This document shows positions 1 through 6,089 of a stretch of DNA of 7,047 nucleotides, one piece after another. Source of the stretch: Hydrogenophilales bacterium RIFOXYD1_FULL_62_11 (GTDB lineage Bacteria > Pseudomonadota > Gammaproteobacteria > Burkholderiales > Thiobacillaceae); contig MGZO01000068.1 in assembly GCA_001802655.1 (NCBI GenBank), positions 865 through 7,911 of the forward strand, in the 5' to 3' direction. The translations under genes were made by a program, and so were the position numbers. The notes under the pieces are model-generated. The model did not search any database and was not told the DNA's origin. It worked only from the letters and a program-made list of their open reading frames with translations. Each line of letters opens with the position of its first letter. The stretch's first letter is position 1.

Positions 1-453
1 TTCCTCGGCCGAGCGCGCAAACGGTTCCAGCGTACCGCTATTGTCCAGCGGCCCCAGCATAACGAAGGGTTGACCGGCGGTATGGAACGAATGCAGGTCG
101 AGCAGCGCATCGTGCTGCGCCAGCAACGGGCACAACCAGTTGGCGATGCGGTCTTCAAATTCAATCGGCGTGTCGGTCGGCACCAGATTGCGGTTGAGGT
201 TGCGGTCGCCCATGCGCCGATGGTGCGCATAGGCCAGCGGGTTGGTGACCGGCACAAAGGTGACGTGCCCCGCCACGACACCCAACCGCCCGGATTCAAT
301 CTCGCCGATCACGCGGCGGATCGCCTGGGTGCCGCAGGTTTCATTGCCGTGCACCGCACCCAGCACGATGAGACGTGCGCCGGGCGCGAGACCGGTGAAC
401 GAGACGGACTGGAAATGCAGCGATTCGGTGGGGTTTGCTTTGGGTTGGTTCAT
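1..453 (-). CDS. Aspartoacylase/succinylglutamate desuccinylase family zinc hydrolase (3' part missing)
   Basis: The first 151 residues of a zinc-dependent amide hydrolase of the AstE/AspA family, related to M14 carboxypeptidases. These enzymes typically cleave N-acyl amino acids in the cytoplasm. The zinc-site motif HGNE is at residues 35-38 (His35 and Glu38), the substrate-binding motif GDRNLNR at 82-88, and the third zinc ligand lies in DLHS (His121). The rest of the fold, including the catalytic Glu region and C-terminal domain, lies beyond the left edge. The ATG start overlaps the stop codon of the upstream permease gene as ATGA, which fixes the start and implies translational coupling. 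The exact substrate cannot be told: N-acetylaspartate, succinylglutamate and other acyl amino acids are all possible. No arginine-succinyltransferase (ast) genes are visible to support AstE itself. Family assignment is firm, substrate is open. Confidence 0.9.
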   Translation of the reverse strand, partial: MNQPKANPTESLHFQSVSFTGLAPGARLIVLGAVHGNETCGTQAIRRVIGEIESGRLGVVAGHVTFVPVTNPLAYAHHRRMGDRNLNRNLVPTDTPIEFEDRIANWLCPLLAQHDALLDLHSFHTAGQPFVMLGPLDNSGTLEPFARSAEE

Positions 454-1202
454 ACGTTCATGGCCTTGAATAACAACGACACACTCGACAGCAGCAGCAA
501 CACGCCGACCAGCCGCGTCATCTGCACCTGGCTCAGCCCGACATGCACGCGTCCGCCCAGATACAGCGCGCCCAGCATGATGGGCAAGGCGGCAAAATAC
601 GCGATCCACACCTCGCTCGACAACAACAGACCGACAATCAAAAAGCTGGCGATGCGCGTCAGGCCTTCAGTAAAAAACAGCGCCGAAAACGTCGCGCGCA
701 AATCGCTTTTGTCGTGGATGCGATGGGTCAGATAAATCACATAGGGCGGCCCGCCGGTGCCGAACAGCGCGCCCACGGTACCGCCGGTGAGCGCGGCGGG
801 AATCGCCCAGCCACGTGAAATCAGCTTGTCGCCGCGAATGTTGAATACGCTGCGTAGCGCGAATATGAAGACGAACCCGGCCAGCGCAAACAGCATCGGC
901 TCGGGCGGCAACTTGACCAGCAGCGTGGTTCCCACGATCACGCCGATCACGCCAAAAGGGATCAGGATACCGATTTCATCCCACTTCACGCGCTTGAAAT
1001 GCAGGCCGCCGATGACGATCGATGCGGTGAAATCCAGCAGCAGGATCAGCGGCACCACGAATTGCAGCGGCAGAAACAGCGCCAGCAAAGGCACCGAGAC
1101 CAGCCCCGAGCCAAAGCCGGTGATGCCGCGAATGACATACGCTGCCAGCAGAATAATCGACCCGCTGACAATATCGCTGGTAGCGATTTGCTCCAGACTC
1201 AC
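450..1202 (-). CDS. TauE/SafE family sulfite/organic anion permease
   Basis: A 250-residue polytopic inner-membrane protein of the TauE/SafE (DUF81) family. Members export or import small anions such as sulfite, sulfoacetate or other organic acids. The family's two-fold repeat shows as a glycine-rich loop in the first half (GITGFGSGLVSVPLL, residues 26-40) and its partner in the second half (GALFGTGGPPYVIYL, 144-158), with about seven or eight hydrophobic segments between residues 12 and 246. Length is normal for the family. The best start is a GTG at 1202 that overlaps the folB stop as GTGA. An in-frame ATG at 1286 would add 28 polar residues inside folB and is unlikely. The stop overlaps the ATG of the downstream hydrolase. 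Placement between folB and an acyl-amino-acid hydrolase suggests transport of a substrate or product of that hydrolase, but this is inference. The substrate is not known. Confidence 0.9.
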   Translation of the reverse strand: MSLEQIATSDIVSGSIILLAAYVIRGITGFGSGLVSVPLLALFLPLQFVVPLILLLDFTASIVIGGLHFKRVKWDEIGILIPFGVIGVIVGTTLLVKLPPEPMLFALAGFVFIFALRSVFNIRGDKLISRGWAIPAALTGGTVGALFGTGGPPYVIYLTHRIHDKSDLRATFSALFFTEGLTRIASFLIVGLLLSSEVWIAYFAALPIMLGALYLGGRVHVGLSQVQMTRLVGVLLLLSSVSLLFKAMNV

Positions 1203-1561
1203 GCGCGGGTGCCGCGCTCGATGGTGATACCGAGTTCCTTGATGCCCGGCACGATGGCGAACTTGGTCACCGAGACTTTCACCCACGGCGAACCGAACTC
1301 ATTGCGCACGATGGTGGCGACGTGCTCGGCCACCGACTCCACCAGCGTGATCGGCTGCGGCGCATTGTGCAGATAATCCTTCACCCGCATCGCCACCGCG
1401 CCGTAGTCGATGGTGTCGGCGACGTTATCGGTGCCGCCTGCCTTGCTGTTCGGCAGGCCGATTTCGAGGTCGAGCCGGACCGGCTGCGGCACTTTGCGTT
1501 CCCATTCGTATACGCCGATAATCAGTTCGAGACGAAAGTCCCGCAGAAACAAGATATCCAT
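1199..1561 (-). CDS. folB: Dihydroneopterin aldolase
   Basis: FolB converts 7,8-dihydroneopterin to 6-hydroxymethyl-7,8-dihydropterin and glycolaldehyde in cytoplasmic folate synthesis, working as a homo-octamer. The 120-residue product begins MDILFLRDFRLELIIGVYEW, a typical FolB N-terminus. It carries the substrate-binding Glu in GVYEWER (residues 16-22), IDYGAV (51-56), the LVESVAEH helix with the pterin-anchoring Glu74, and a catalytic-type Lys100 in VTKFAIVPG, ending in the family's GITIERG. The start at 1561 is chosen by homology. An in-frame ATG at 1585 would add eight residues (MGPSGRGV) not usual in the family. Neither start has a good Shine-Dalgarno sequence. It is the first gene of the minus-strand operon and lies divergent to plsY, a neighbour pairing common in betaproteobacteria. 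Assignment is confident; only the start is in some doubt. Confidence 0.95.
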   Translation of the reverse strand: MDILFLRDFRLELIIGVYEWERKVPQPVRLDLEIGLPNSKAGGTDNVADTIDYGAVAMRVKDYLHNAPQPITLVESVAEHVATIVRNEFGSPWVKVSVTKFAIVPGIKELGITIERGTRA

Positions 1562-1597
1562 CACGCCGCGCCCGCTTGGGCCCATCCAAAACCCGCC

Positions 1598-1603
1598 ATT
1601 TTA
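1598..1603 (-). promoter_or_regulatory. Possible -10 box for folB operon
   Basis: The minus strand reads TAAAAT here, one mismatch from the sigma-70 -10 consensus. It would give a leader of about 30 nt before the folB ATG at 1561. At 17 bases upstream the -35 position reads ACAACA, which matches TTGACA only in its last three bases, so the call is weak. The whole folB/plsY gap (1562-1610) is only 49 bases and must carry signals for both directions. I see no good plus-strand -10/-35 pair for plsY in it. Confidence 0.25.
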
Positions 1604-1610
1604 CTGACAT

Positions 1611-2213
1611 ATGACCACGCTGTTGTTTATCACTGCCGCCTATCTGATCGGCTCCCTGTCATTTGCCGTCATCGTCAGCAAACTCATGGGCTTGCCCGAT
1701 CCACGCAGCTTCGGCTCCGGCAACCCCGGCGCCACCAACGTATTGCGCACCGGGCGCAAGGCCGCCGCCGCGCTGACGCTATTGGGCGACGCACTGAAAG
1801 GCTGGGTCGCCGTGGTGCTGGCGCGCCTGCTCGCACCACAGTTCGGCTTGAGCGAAGACGTTGCCTTGCTGTGCGCGCTGGCGGTATTTGCCGGCCATTT
1901 GTTCCCGGTTTTTTTCCGCTTTCAGGGCGGCAAGGGCGTGGCCACCGCACTCGGCGTTCTGGTTGGCCTCAACCCCTGGCTCGGGCTGGCGTGTCTGGCC
2001 ACCTGGCTGTTCATGGCCAAGGTGTTCCGGATTTCTTCACTATCCGCACTGACCACCGCCATCCTCGCCCCGGTCTACGCCTGGCTGCTGATGGGTTGGG
2101 GCAACACGACGATGACCGTACTGGTGATTGCGCTGCTGCTGGTCTATCGTCACAAGAGCAACCTCATTAAGCTGGCCAACGGCGAAGAAGGCCGCATCGG
2201 ATCACGCCCTTAA
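1611..2213 (+). CDS. plsY: Glycerol-3-phosphate acyltransferase (acyl-phosphate dependent)
   Basis: PlsY transfers an acyl chain from acyl-phosphate to glycerol-3-phosphate. This makes lysophosphatidic acid, the first committed step of phospholipid synthesis, at the inner membrane. The 200-residue protein has about five hydrophobic segments and all three family motifs: GSGNPGATNVLRTG (residues 35-48), GHLFPVFFRFQGGKGVAT (95-112), and the C-terminal YRHKSNLIKLANGEEGRIG region (179-197) with its conserved Arg-His and Asn. Length is standard. The ATG at 1611 is the earliest possible start because an in-frame TGA lies at 1605-1607. No Shine-Dalgarno is visible before it. It is divergent to folB and followed after 28 bases by an unrecognised membrane-protein gene on the same strand, so the two are probably co-transcribed. 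Confidence 0.97.
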   Translation: MTTLLFITAAYLIGSLSFAVIVSKLMGLPDPRSFGSGNPGATNVLRTGRKAAAALTLLGDALKGWVAVVLARLLAPQFGLSEDVALLCALAVFAGHLFPVFFRFQGGKGVATALGVLVGLNPWLGLACLATWLFMAKVFRISSLSALTTAILAPVYAWLLMGWGNTTMTVLVIALLLVYRHKSNLIKLANGEEGRIGSRP

Positions 2214-2241
2214 ACTCGCACAACTAACCCAACGACCTGAC

Positions 2242-3042
2242 ATGGCCTTTTTTGAAAAATCCATCGACCACGCCAAGGACAGCTTTGCCGAGGCTTCGCG
2301 CGAAGCGATCGACCGTGCCGGCGACCGGCTATCGGGGGTGGTGAAAGAAGGCGTATCGCAGGCCGGCAGCGAACTGAAGGACGTCATCTGGCAGGCCAGC
2401 CAGGAAATCGACGCCAAGCTCGACAAGATTTCGGTCGAACTGCACGAACAGCGCCAGTTCACCAAGGACGACGTGCGCGAACTGGTCGACTACGCCGGCG
2501 ACAAGCTCGGCACGATCCTGGACCAGCGCATGGCGGTGGCCAAGTCCGAGATTTCCTCGCTGGTGCAGGACAAGGTTGAATACTTCAAGCGTGAAATCGA
2601 TGGTTTTTTCATCGAACGCCAACGCGACCTCGCGCGCGAGCGGCGGCGCCTGTTCATCAACGTCGCCATCGCGATTCTGGCGTCGGTCTCACTCGGCTTC
2701 GTGTCCTGGCTGTATCACCAATACATGGGGGGCGGGCTCGATCTGTTCGCCATGTTCCGCATCGTGTTCGCCTCGCTCGTCGGCGGCTGGGGCGCGTATC
2801 TCGCGGTACGCGTAGTGCGCCGCTGGATGTCGATGTCGGAACACAAGAAGGACACGCTGTTTCTGGTCAGCCGCTACTGGGGGGTGCTGCGTCCGGAAAG
2901 CATCTTCGGCACGATTATGCTGGTGTGCCTGATTGCGGTGCTGGTCGGGTTCTTGCTGTTCCCCGATCAGATCGCGCAGTTGACCGGCAGTGAAAAATGG
3001 CTGAAGGCTTTACGCGACGCCTACCCGATGCTGCGGCAGTGA
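2242..3042 (+). CDS. Unrecognised membrane protein with long helical N-terminal domain
   Basis: A 266-residue protein I cannot assign to a named family. Residues 1-135 are highly charged and look continuously helical or coiled-coil. They contain an internal repeat: RE(A/L)(I/V)D(R/Y)AGD(R/K)L occurs at 20-30 and again at 79-89, each followed by a similar amphipathic stretch. Three hydrophobic segments follow at about 137-158, 168-191 and 221-240, with a basic loop (RVVRRW, 190-195) between the second and third. The pattern suggests a membrane-anchored protein with a soluble amphipathic arm that could bind lipid or a partner, but no catalytic motif is visible. The ATG at 2242 is chosen because upstream in-frame sequence lies inside plsY and the protein sense begins at MAFFEKSIDH. 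There is no clear Shine-Dalgarno, so translation may depend on coupling to plsY 28 bases upstream. Codon use resembles the neighbours. Confidence 0.85.
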   Translation: MAFFEKSIDHAKDSFAEASREAIDRAGDRLSGVVKEGVSQAGSELKDVIWQASQEIDAKLDKISVELHEQRQFTKDDVRELVDYAGDKLGTILDQRMAVAKSEISSLVQDKVEYFKREIDGFFIERQRDLARERRRLFINVAIAILASVSLGFVSWLYHQYMGGGLDLFAMFRIVFASLVGGWGAYLAVRVVRRWMSMSEHKKDTLFLVSRYWGVLRPESIFGTIMLVCLIAVLVGFLLFPDQIAQLTGSEKWLKALRDAYPMLRQ

Positions 3043-3100
3043 ATCATTTTCAGCACTCAGCTCGCACGCAGCGAACAACGCGCACACGAAAGGAGTCTTC

Positions 3101-3490
3101 ATGGCATTGGGTTGGTTAATGGTTTTACAAAGCGTTCCCTGGTCGGACGTCATTGCAAACGCGCCCAAGCTGGCGGATGGGGCAAAGAAACTGTGGAACA
3201 CGGTTGCCGGAAAACCGGCGCTGCCGAAACAGCCGGTTCCGCAGACACAGCCCGCTGCCTCGTCCGACAACCCAGCGCTGGCCGCCCTCGATGCCCGCGC
3301 CGCAGCCCTTGAAACCGCCGTGTCCGACCTGCACGGCCAGATGACGGCCTCCTCCGAGCTCATCAAGTCGCTGGCCGAACAGAATGCCCAGCTCGTCAAG
3401 CGCATTGAAGCCAACCGGGTCCGGATGCTCTGGCTGACGGCGGCTACCGCCGTGCTGGCCATCGCTGTCATCGCCGCCTGGCTGCGCTAG
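3101..3490 (+). CDS. Small unrecognised tail-anchored coiled-coil protein
   Basis: A 129-residue protein that I do not recognise. A short hydrophobic/amphipathic start (residues 1-20) precedes a Lys-rich stretch, then a Pro/Ala/Gln-rich linker (about 38-58). A coiled-coil segment with regular Ala/Leu spacing follows (about 59-106), and a single C-terminal membrane helix (109-127) ends in Leu-Arg. The layout fits a tail-anchored or bitopic membrane protein with an oligomerising stalk. The start at 3101 is well supported by AGGAG at 3091-3095, the best plus-strand ribosome binding site in the window. It follows the 266-residue membrane protein by 58 bases, with no terminator between, so the two may be co-transcribed. 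Its stop lies 16 bases from the stop of the convergent tsaD. Function is unknown. Confidence 0.8.
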   Translation: MALGWLMVLQSVPWSDVIANAPKLADGAKKLWNTVAGKPALPKQPVPQTQPAASSDNPALAALDARAAALETAVSDLHGQMTASSELIKSLAEQNAQLVKRIEANRVRMLWLTAATAVLAIAVIAAWLR

Positions 3491-3503
3491 CTGCGCGCGC
3501 CAG
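3478..3503. terminator. Imperfect hairpin between convergent genes
   Basis: CTGGC (3478-3482) and GCGC (3484-3487) can pair with GCGC (3493-3496) and GCCAG (3499-3503), with a TAGCT loop and a small internal bulge. It spans the stop codon of the plus-strand 129-residue gene and most of the 16-base gap to the tsaD stop. No T-run follows on either strand, so it is at best a weak bidirectional end signal or an mRNA 3'-end stabiliser. Confidence 0.3.
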
Positions 3504-3506
3504 ACC

Positions 3507-4511
3507 TTACACCGCCTCCAGCGTCGCCAGATCCCAGCGCGGCTTGACCGCAAAAGTCATATCCAGGGTTGCGTGCGCCATCCGCTGCGCGCCCGCAAAC
3601 GCGATCATCGCGCCGTTGTCGGTGCAAAATTCCATGCGCGGGTAAAACACGCTGATGCCGCGTGCCGCCGCGTCGCGGGTGAGGCGTTCGCGCAGATGCG
3701 TATTTGCACCGACGCCGCCCGCCACCACCAGTCGCCTGGCGTGGCTATGTTTGCAGGCGGCGAGACTTTTCGTCACCAGCACGTCCACCGCTGCGACCTG
3801 AAACGCCGCGGCAATGTCCGCCGCCTCGGTCTGCCCCACTTTGCGCACCAGCGTCAGCACGGCGGTTTTCAACCCGGAAAAGCTGAAATCAAAATCGCCG
3901 GAATGCAGCATCGGACGCGGCAAGGTAAAGCGGGTGGCGTCGCCGCTGTCCGCCAGCTTCGACAGCGCAGGGCCGCCCGGGTAGCCCAGGCCAAGCAGTT
4001 GCGCGGTCTTGTCGAACGCTTCGCCCGCCGCGTCGTCCAGCGTTTCGCCCAGCAGGGTGTAGCGGCCGACGCCTTCCACCAGCATCAATTGGGTATGGCC
4101 GCCCGACACCAGCAGCGCGACGAACGGGAATTCGGGCGGCGTGTCGGAAATCAGCGGCGACAGCATGTGGCCTTCGAGGTGATGCACGCCGACCGCGGGG
4201 ATGTCCAGCGCATACGCCAGCGCGCGCGCCATGCCGGCGCCCACCAGCAAGGCGCCGGCCAGGCCGGGCCCCTGGGTGTAAGCAATGCCGTCGAGGTCGG
4301 CCAGACTGCAGCCGCTCTCGGCCAGAATCTGCCGGGTCAGCGGCAATACGCGCCGGATATGGTCGCGCGACGCCAGTTCTGGCACCACGCCGCCGTAGTC
4401 GTTGTGCATGGCGATCTGCGAATACAGGGCGTGCGCCAGCAGGCCGCGCGCGCTGTCATACAGCGCGACACCGGTTTCATCACAGGAGGATTCGACGCCC
4501 AGCACCAGCAT
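3507..4511 (-). CDS. tsaD: tRNA N6-adenosine threonylcarbamoyltransferase
   Basis: TsaD (older names Gcp, YgjD) transfers threonylcarbamoyl from threonylcarbamoyl-AMP to A37 of ANN-decoding tRNAs, working with TsaB and TsaE in the cytoplasm. The 334-residue product has the usual length and all landmarks of the ASKHA-fold metalloprotein. These are the N-terminal GVESSCDETG (5-14), metal ligands His111 and His115 in HHLEGH, the nucleotide loop SGGHT (136-140), DDAAGEAFDK (159-168), GGVGAN (265-270), and the third metal ligand Asp298 in CTDNGAM. The start at 4511 has a good upstream AGGGAG and matches the family N-terminus MLVLGVESS. An in-frame ATG at 4559 would begin inside the terminator hairpin and is rejected. 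It lies downstream of the fadL-like gene but beyond a strong terminator, so it probably has its own promoter, which I cannot place. Confidence 0.98.
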   Translation of the reverse strand: MLVLGVESSCDETGVALYDSARGLLAHALYSQIAMHNDYGGVVPELASRDHIRRVLPLTRQILAESGCSLADLDGIAYTQGPGLAGALLVGAGMARALAYALDIPAVGVHHLEGHMLSPLISDTPPEFPFVALLVSGGHTQLMLVEGVGRYTLLGETLDDAAGEAFDKTAQLLGLGYPGGPALSKLADSGDATRFTLPRPMLHSGDFDFSFSGLKTAVLTLVRKVGQTEAADIAAAFQVAAVDVLVTKSLAACKHSHARRLVVAGGVGANTHLRERLTRDAAARGISVFYPRMEFCTDNGAMIAFAGAQRMAHATLDMTFAVKPRWDLATLEAV

Positions 4512-4527
4512 GTAAAAAGCTCCCTTA

Positions 4528-4561
4528 CTCAAAAGAAATGGCGCGGAAGTCCGCGCCATTT
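4528..4561 (-). terminator. Intrinsic terminator of the fadL-like gene
   Basis: A perfect 12-base inverted repeat, AAATGGCGCGGA (4536-4547) and TCCGCGCCATTT (4550-4561), folds into a GC-rich hairpin with a minimal loop. Read on the minus strand it is followed at once by CTTTT, giving the U-rich tail of a rho-independent terminator. It lies 26 bases beyond the fadL-like stop codon and only about 24 bases before the tsaD start. On the plus strand there is no T-run, so it works for the minus-strand transcript. Confidence 0.88.
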
Positions 4562-4586
4562 ACACCGACCCTGAAATCCTCAAGAC

Positions 4587-5873
4587 CTAGAACCGCATGC
4601 TATACAGCAGCTGCCAATTGGTCTGCGAGTGAGAGATGGTACGGCCGATTGAATCCGTTTGTTCCACTTCCGGGGCGAACTGCAGCGAGAAGTCGACGCC
4701 GGAGCGGTCATTGATCGCATACCCCAAACCCGCCATGTAGTGATTCTTCACGATCGCCGGAAACAGGTAATTCAAGGTGCTGTCGGGGACAGGGCTGTCC
4801 GAAAAGCTGGCGCCCGCCCGCAACGTCAGCGCAGCTGTCGCCTTGTAGGCCAGGCCAAGCTGCAACACATCCTGGTTTTCCCAGTTTTGCGGCAAGGCAA
4901 ACGTCACGCTATCACCCATCGCGGTATACGTCATGGTGAAGCTCTTCATCACGTCGCGCCAGTTGATGCGCTTCCAGTCTGCCGCAAACATCCATTCCGG
5001 GCTGGCCTGAACCGCCACGCCAAGGCCAAAGGTTTCCGGCCACTGGAAATCACGCACGGTGATTTTGCCGCCTATCGTCTGCGCGCCGCCGTTCACGATG
5101 AACTGGGCACCAGCCGATCCCGTTTCCAGATCGCCCAGACTGGTTTTCGAATGATAGGTGCCGCCCACGTTGACCATGTCGTTGATCTTGTAGGTAAAGC
5201 CTATTTTTCCTGCCAGACCGTAGCCCCTAGCCTTGCCGGTGTAATCACTGTCATCACTGTAATTGATGCGGACAGTGTCGGTCGGCCCCAGGGTACCCAG
5301 CGCGCTGCCGAGCGCACCCGTGGGCTGAACCGTGATCAAGCTCGACAGGCTGCTCAAAGGCATCGCCATTTGCAAATCCAGCATGGCCCAGACGAAGTCC
5401 ACCGAGCCGCCGATCGACAGTTTCGGGCTCACGTTATAGACCAGCGGCGCAATCAGTCGCCCCACGCCCAGTTCGGAACGCTCGGGCAAGCCATCCACGC
5501 CCCTAGCGTACTCGGTCCCCATCCCGCCCTGGGCGAACATGCCCACGCCGTAGGTCAGGCTGCCGCTTTTACGGGTCCAGCCTGCTGCCGGCATGTAATA
5601 GGCATCGCCACCCGAGGATTTCTCCCCGACCACAGACACGTCAGGCCCCAGGTAACCAATCATCAGCGACACGGTATCGCCCTCCGCCCCCAGACCGAGG
5701 GTGGCCGGATTGTTCATCATGGCTGCCGCACCATTGTCATAGGCCATCGAGGCGCCGCCCAGGCTGCTTGCGATCGGACCAAATCCTTCCACGTTCATTC
5801 CATTGGTCGCGTAGGCATGGCCTGCCATGCCACCGAACACCAGCACCATGGTGCTCATTCGCTTTAACGTCAT
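4587..5873 (-). CDS. OmpP1/FadL/TodX family outer-membrane transporter
   Basis: A 428-residue outer-membrane beta-barrel that admits hydrophobic molecules such as long-chain fatty acids or aromatic hydrocarbons. A signal peptide is clear: Lys4/Arg5, a hydrophobic core, and cleavage expected after AYA at residue 22. The mature N-terminus is typical of the family, with the plug segment including GPIASSLGGASMAYDNGAAA and the NNPATL motif (residues 54-59). Alternating beta-strands fill the rest, and the chain ends in the barrel-insertion signature with a terminal Phe (LLYSMRF). Length is normal. The ATG at 5873 has AGGAGAG six bases upstream, which favours the first of several Met codons. It has its own promoter and terminator, so it appears monocistronic. 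The ligand cannot be read from the sequence; the divergent halogenase-like gene hints at a hydrophobic or aromatic compound, but that is conjecture. Confidence 0.95.
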   Translation of the reverse strand: MTLKRMSTMVLVFGGMAGHAYATNGMNVEGFGPIASSLGGASMAYDNGAAAMMNNPATLGLGAEGDTVSLMIGYLGPDVSVVGEKSSGGDAYYMPAAGWTRKSGSLTYGVGMFAQGGMGTEYARGVDGLPERSELGVGRLIAPLVYNVSPKLSIGGSVDFVWAMLDLQMAMPLSSLSSLITVQPTGALGSALGTLGPTDTVRINYSDDSDYTGKARGYGLAGKIGFTYKINDMVNVGGTYHSKTSLGDLETGSAGAQFIVNGGAQTIGGKITVRDFQWPETFGLGVAVQASPEWMFAADWKRINWRDVMKSFTMTYTAMGDSVTFALPQNWENQDVLQLGLAYKATAALTLRAGASFSDSPVPDSTLNYLFPAIVKNHYMAGLGYAINDRSGVDFSLQFAPEVEQTDSIGRTISHSQTNWQLLYSMRF

Positions 5874-5897
5874 TTAATGCTCTCCTGTATTCGGCCG

Positions 5898-5910
5898 CGC
5901 CGCAGCGGCG
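5898..5910. promoter_or_regulatory. Short palindrome near the fadL-like transcription start
   Basis: CGCCGC-A-GCGGCG is a perfect inverted repeat with 6-base arms around one central base. It lies just downstream of the -10 box and covers the expected +1 of the fadL-like gene. It may be a repressor site or a small 5'-leader hairpin. In GC-rich DNA such a palindrome may also be chance. Confidence 0.3.
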
Positions 5911-5912
5911 GG

Positions 5913-5918
5913 ATTATA
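5913..5918 (-). promoter_or_regulatory. Sigma-70 -10 box for the fadL-like gene
   Basis: The minus strand reads a perfect TATAAT in otherwise GC-rich surroundings, placing the transcription start about 33 bases before the ATG at 5873. The -35 region is poor: at 17-base spacing it reads GGCAAT, so the promoter may rely on an activator. It lies within the 216-base gap (5874-6089) shared with the divergent halogenase-like gene, for which I could not find a convincing promoter. Confidence 0.6.
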
Positions 5919-6089
5919 TAGACGCCGACGCAAAGATTGCCCTCGCCCGGACCATGGGGACTGGGTGTTGAACAATTACCACAGGCACCGTTCTCCTTGA
6001 TGCCGGAAAACTTGAAAGCTTGGGTAAAATCTGCTCTGTTTATGCAGACATAGCCTTTTGCGGTGCTGCCCTCAATCCAAGAAGATCCC

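Noticed and set aside
70..735. A 221-codon plus-strand frame opposite the hydrolase and permease genes
   Set aside because: The minus strand encodes well-supported zinc-site and permease motifs over the same bases; the plus frame has none.
1203..1286. An upstream ATG start for the TauE-type permease adding 28 residues
   Set aside because: The added residues are polar, lie within folB and precede the normal family N-terminus. The GTG overlapping the folB stop is better placed.
1322..2170. A 282-codon plus-strand frame spanning folB and plsY
   Set aside because: It is antisense to folB and out of frame within plsY, both clearly real. The translation is Arg-rich with no recognisable domain.
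4512..4559. An upstream ATG start for tsaD adding 16 residues
   Set aside because: It would start inside the terminator hairpin and bypass the AGGGAG ribosome site. TsaD proteins begin at the later Met.
3573..4574. A 333-codon open frame on the plus strand opposite tsaD
   Set aside because: It mirrors tsaD in the complementary frame, with low-complexity Arg/His/Gln composition and no ribosome binding site.
4659..5867. A 402-codon open frame on the plus strand opposite the fadL-like gene
   Set aside because: It is fully antisense to a gene with signal peptide, family motifs, ribosome site, promoter and terminator. The product is His/Arg/Gln-rich without domains, as expected from the complement of GC-biased codons.
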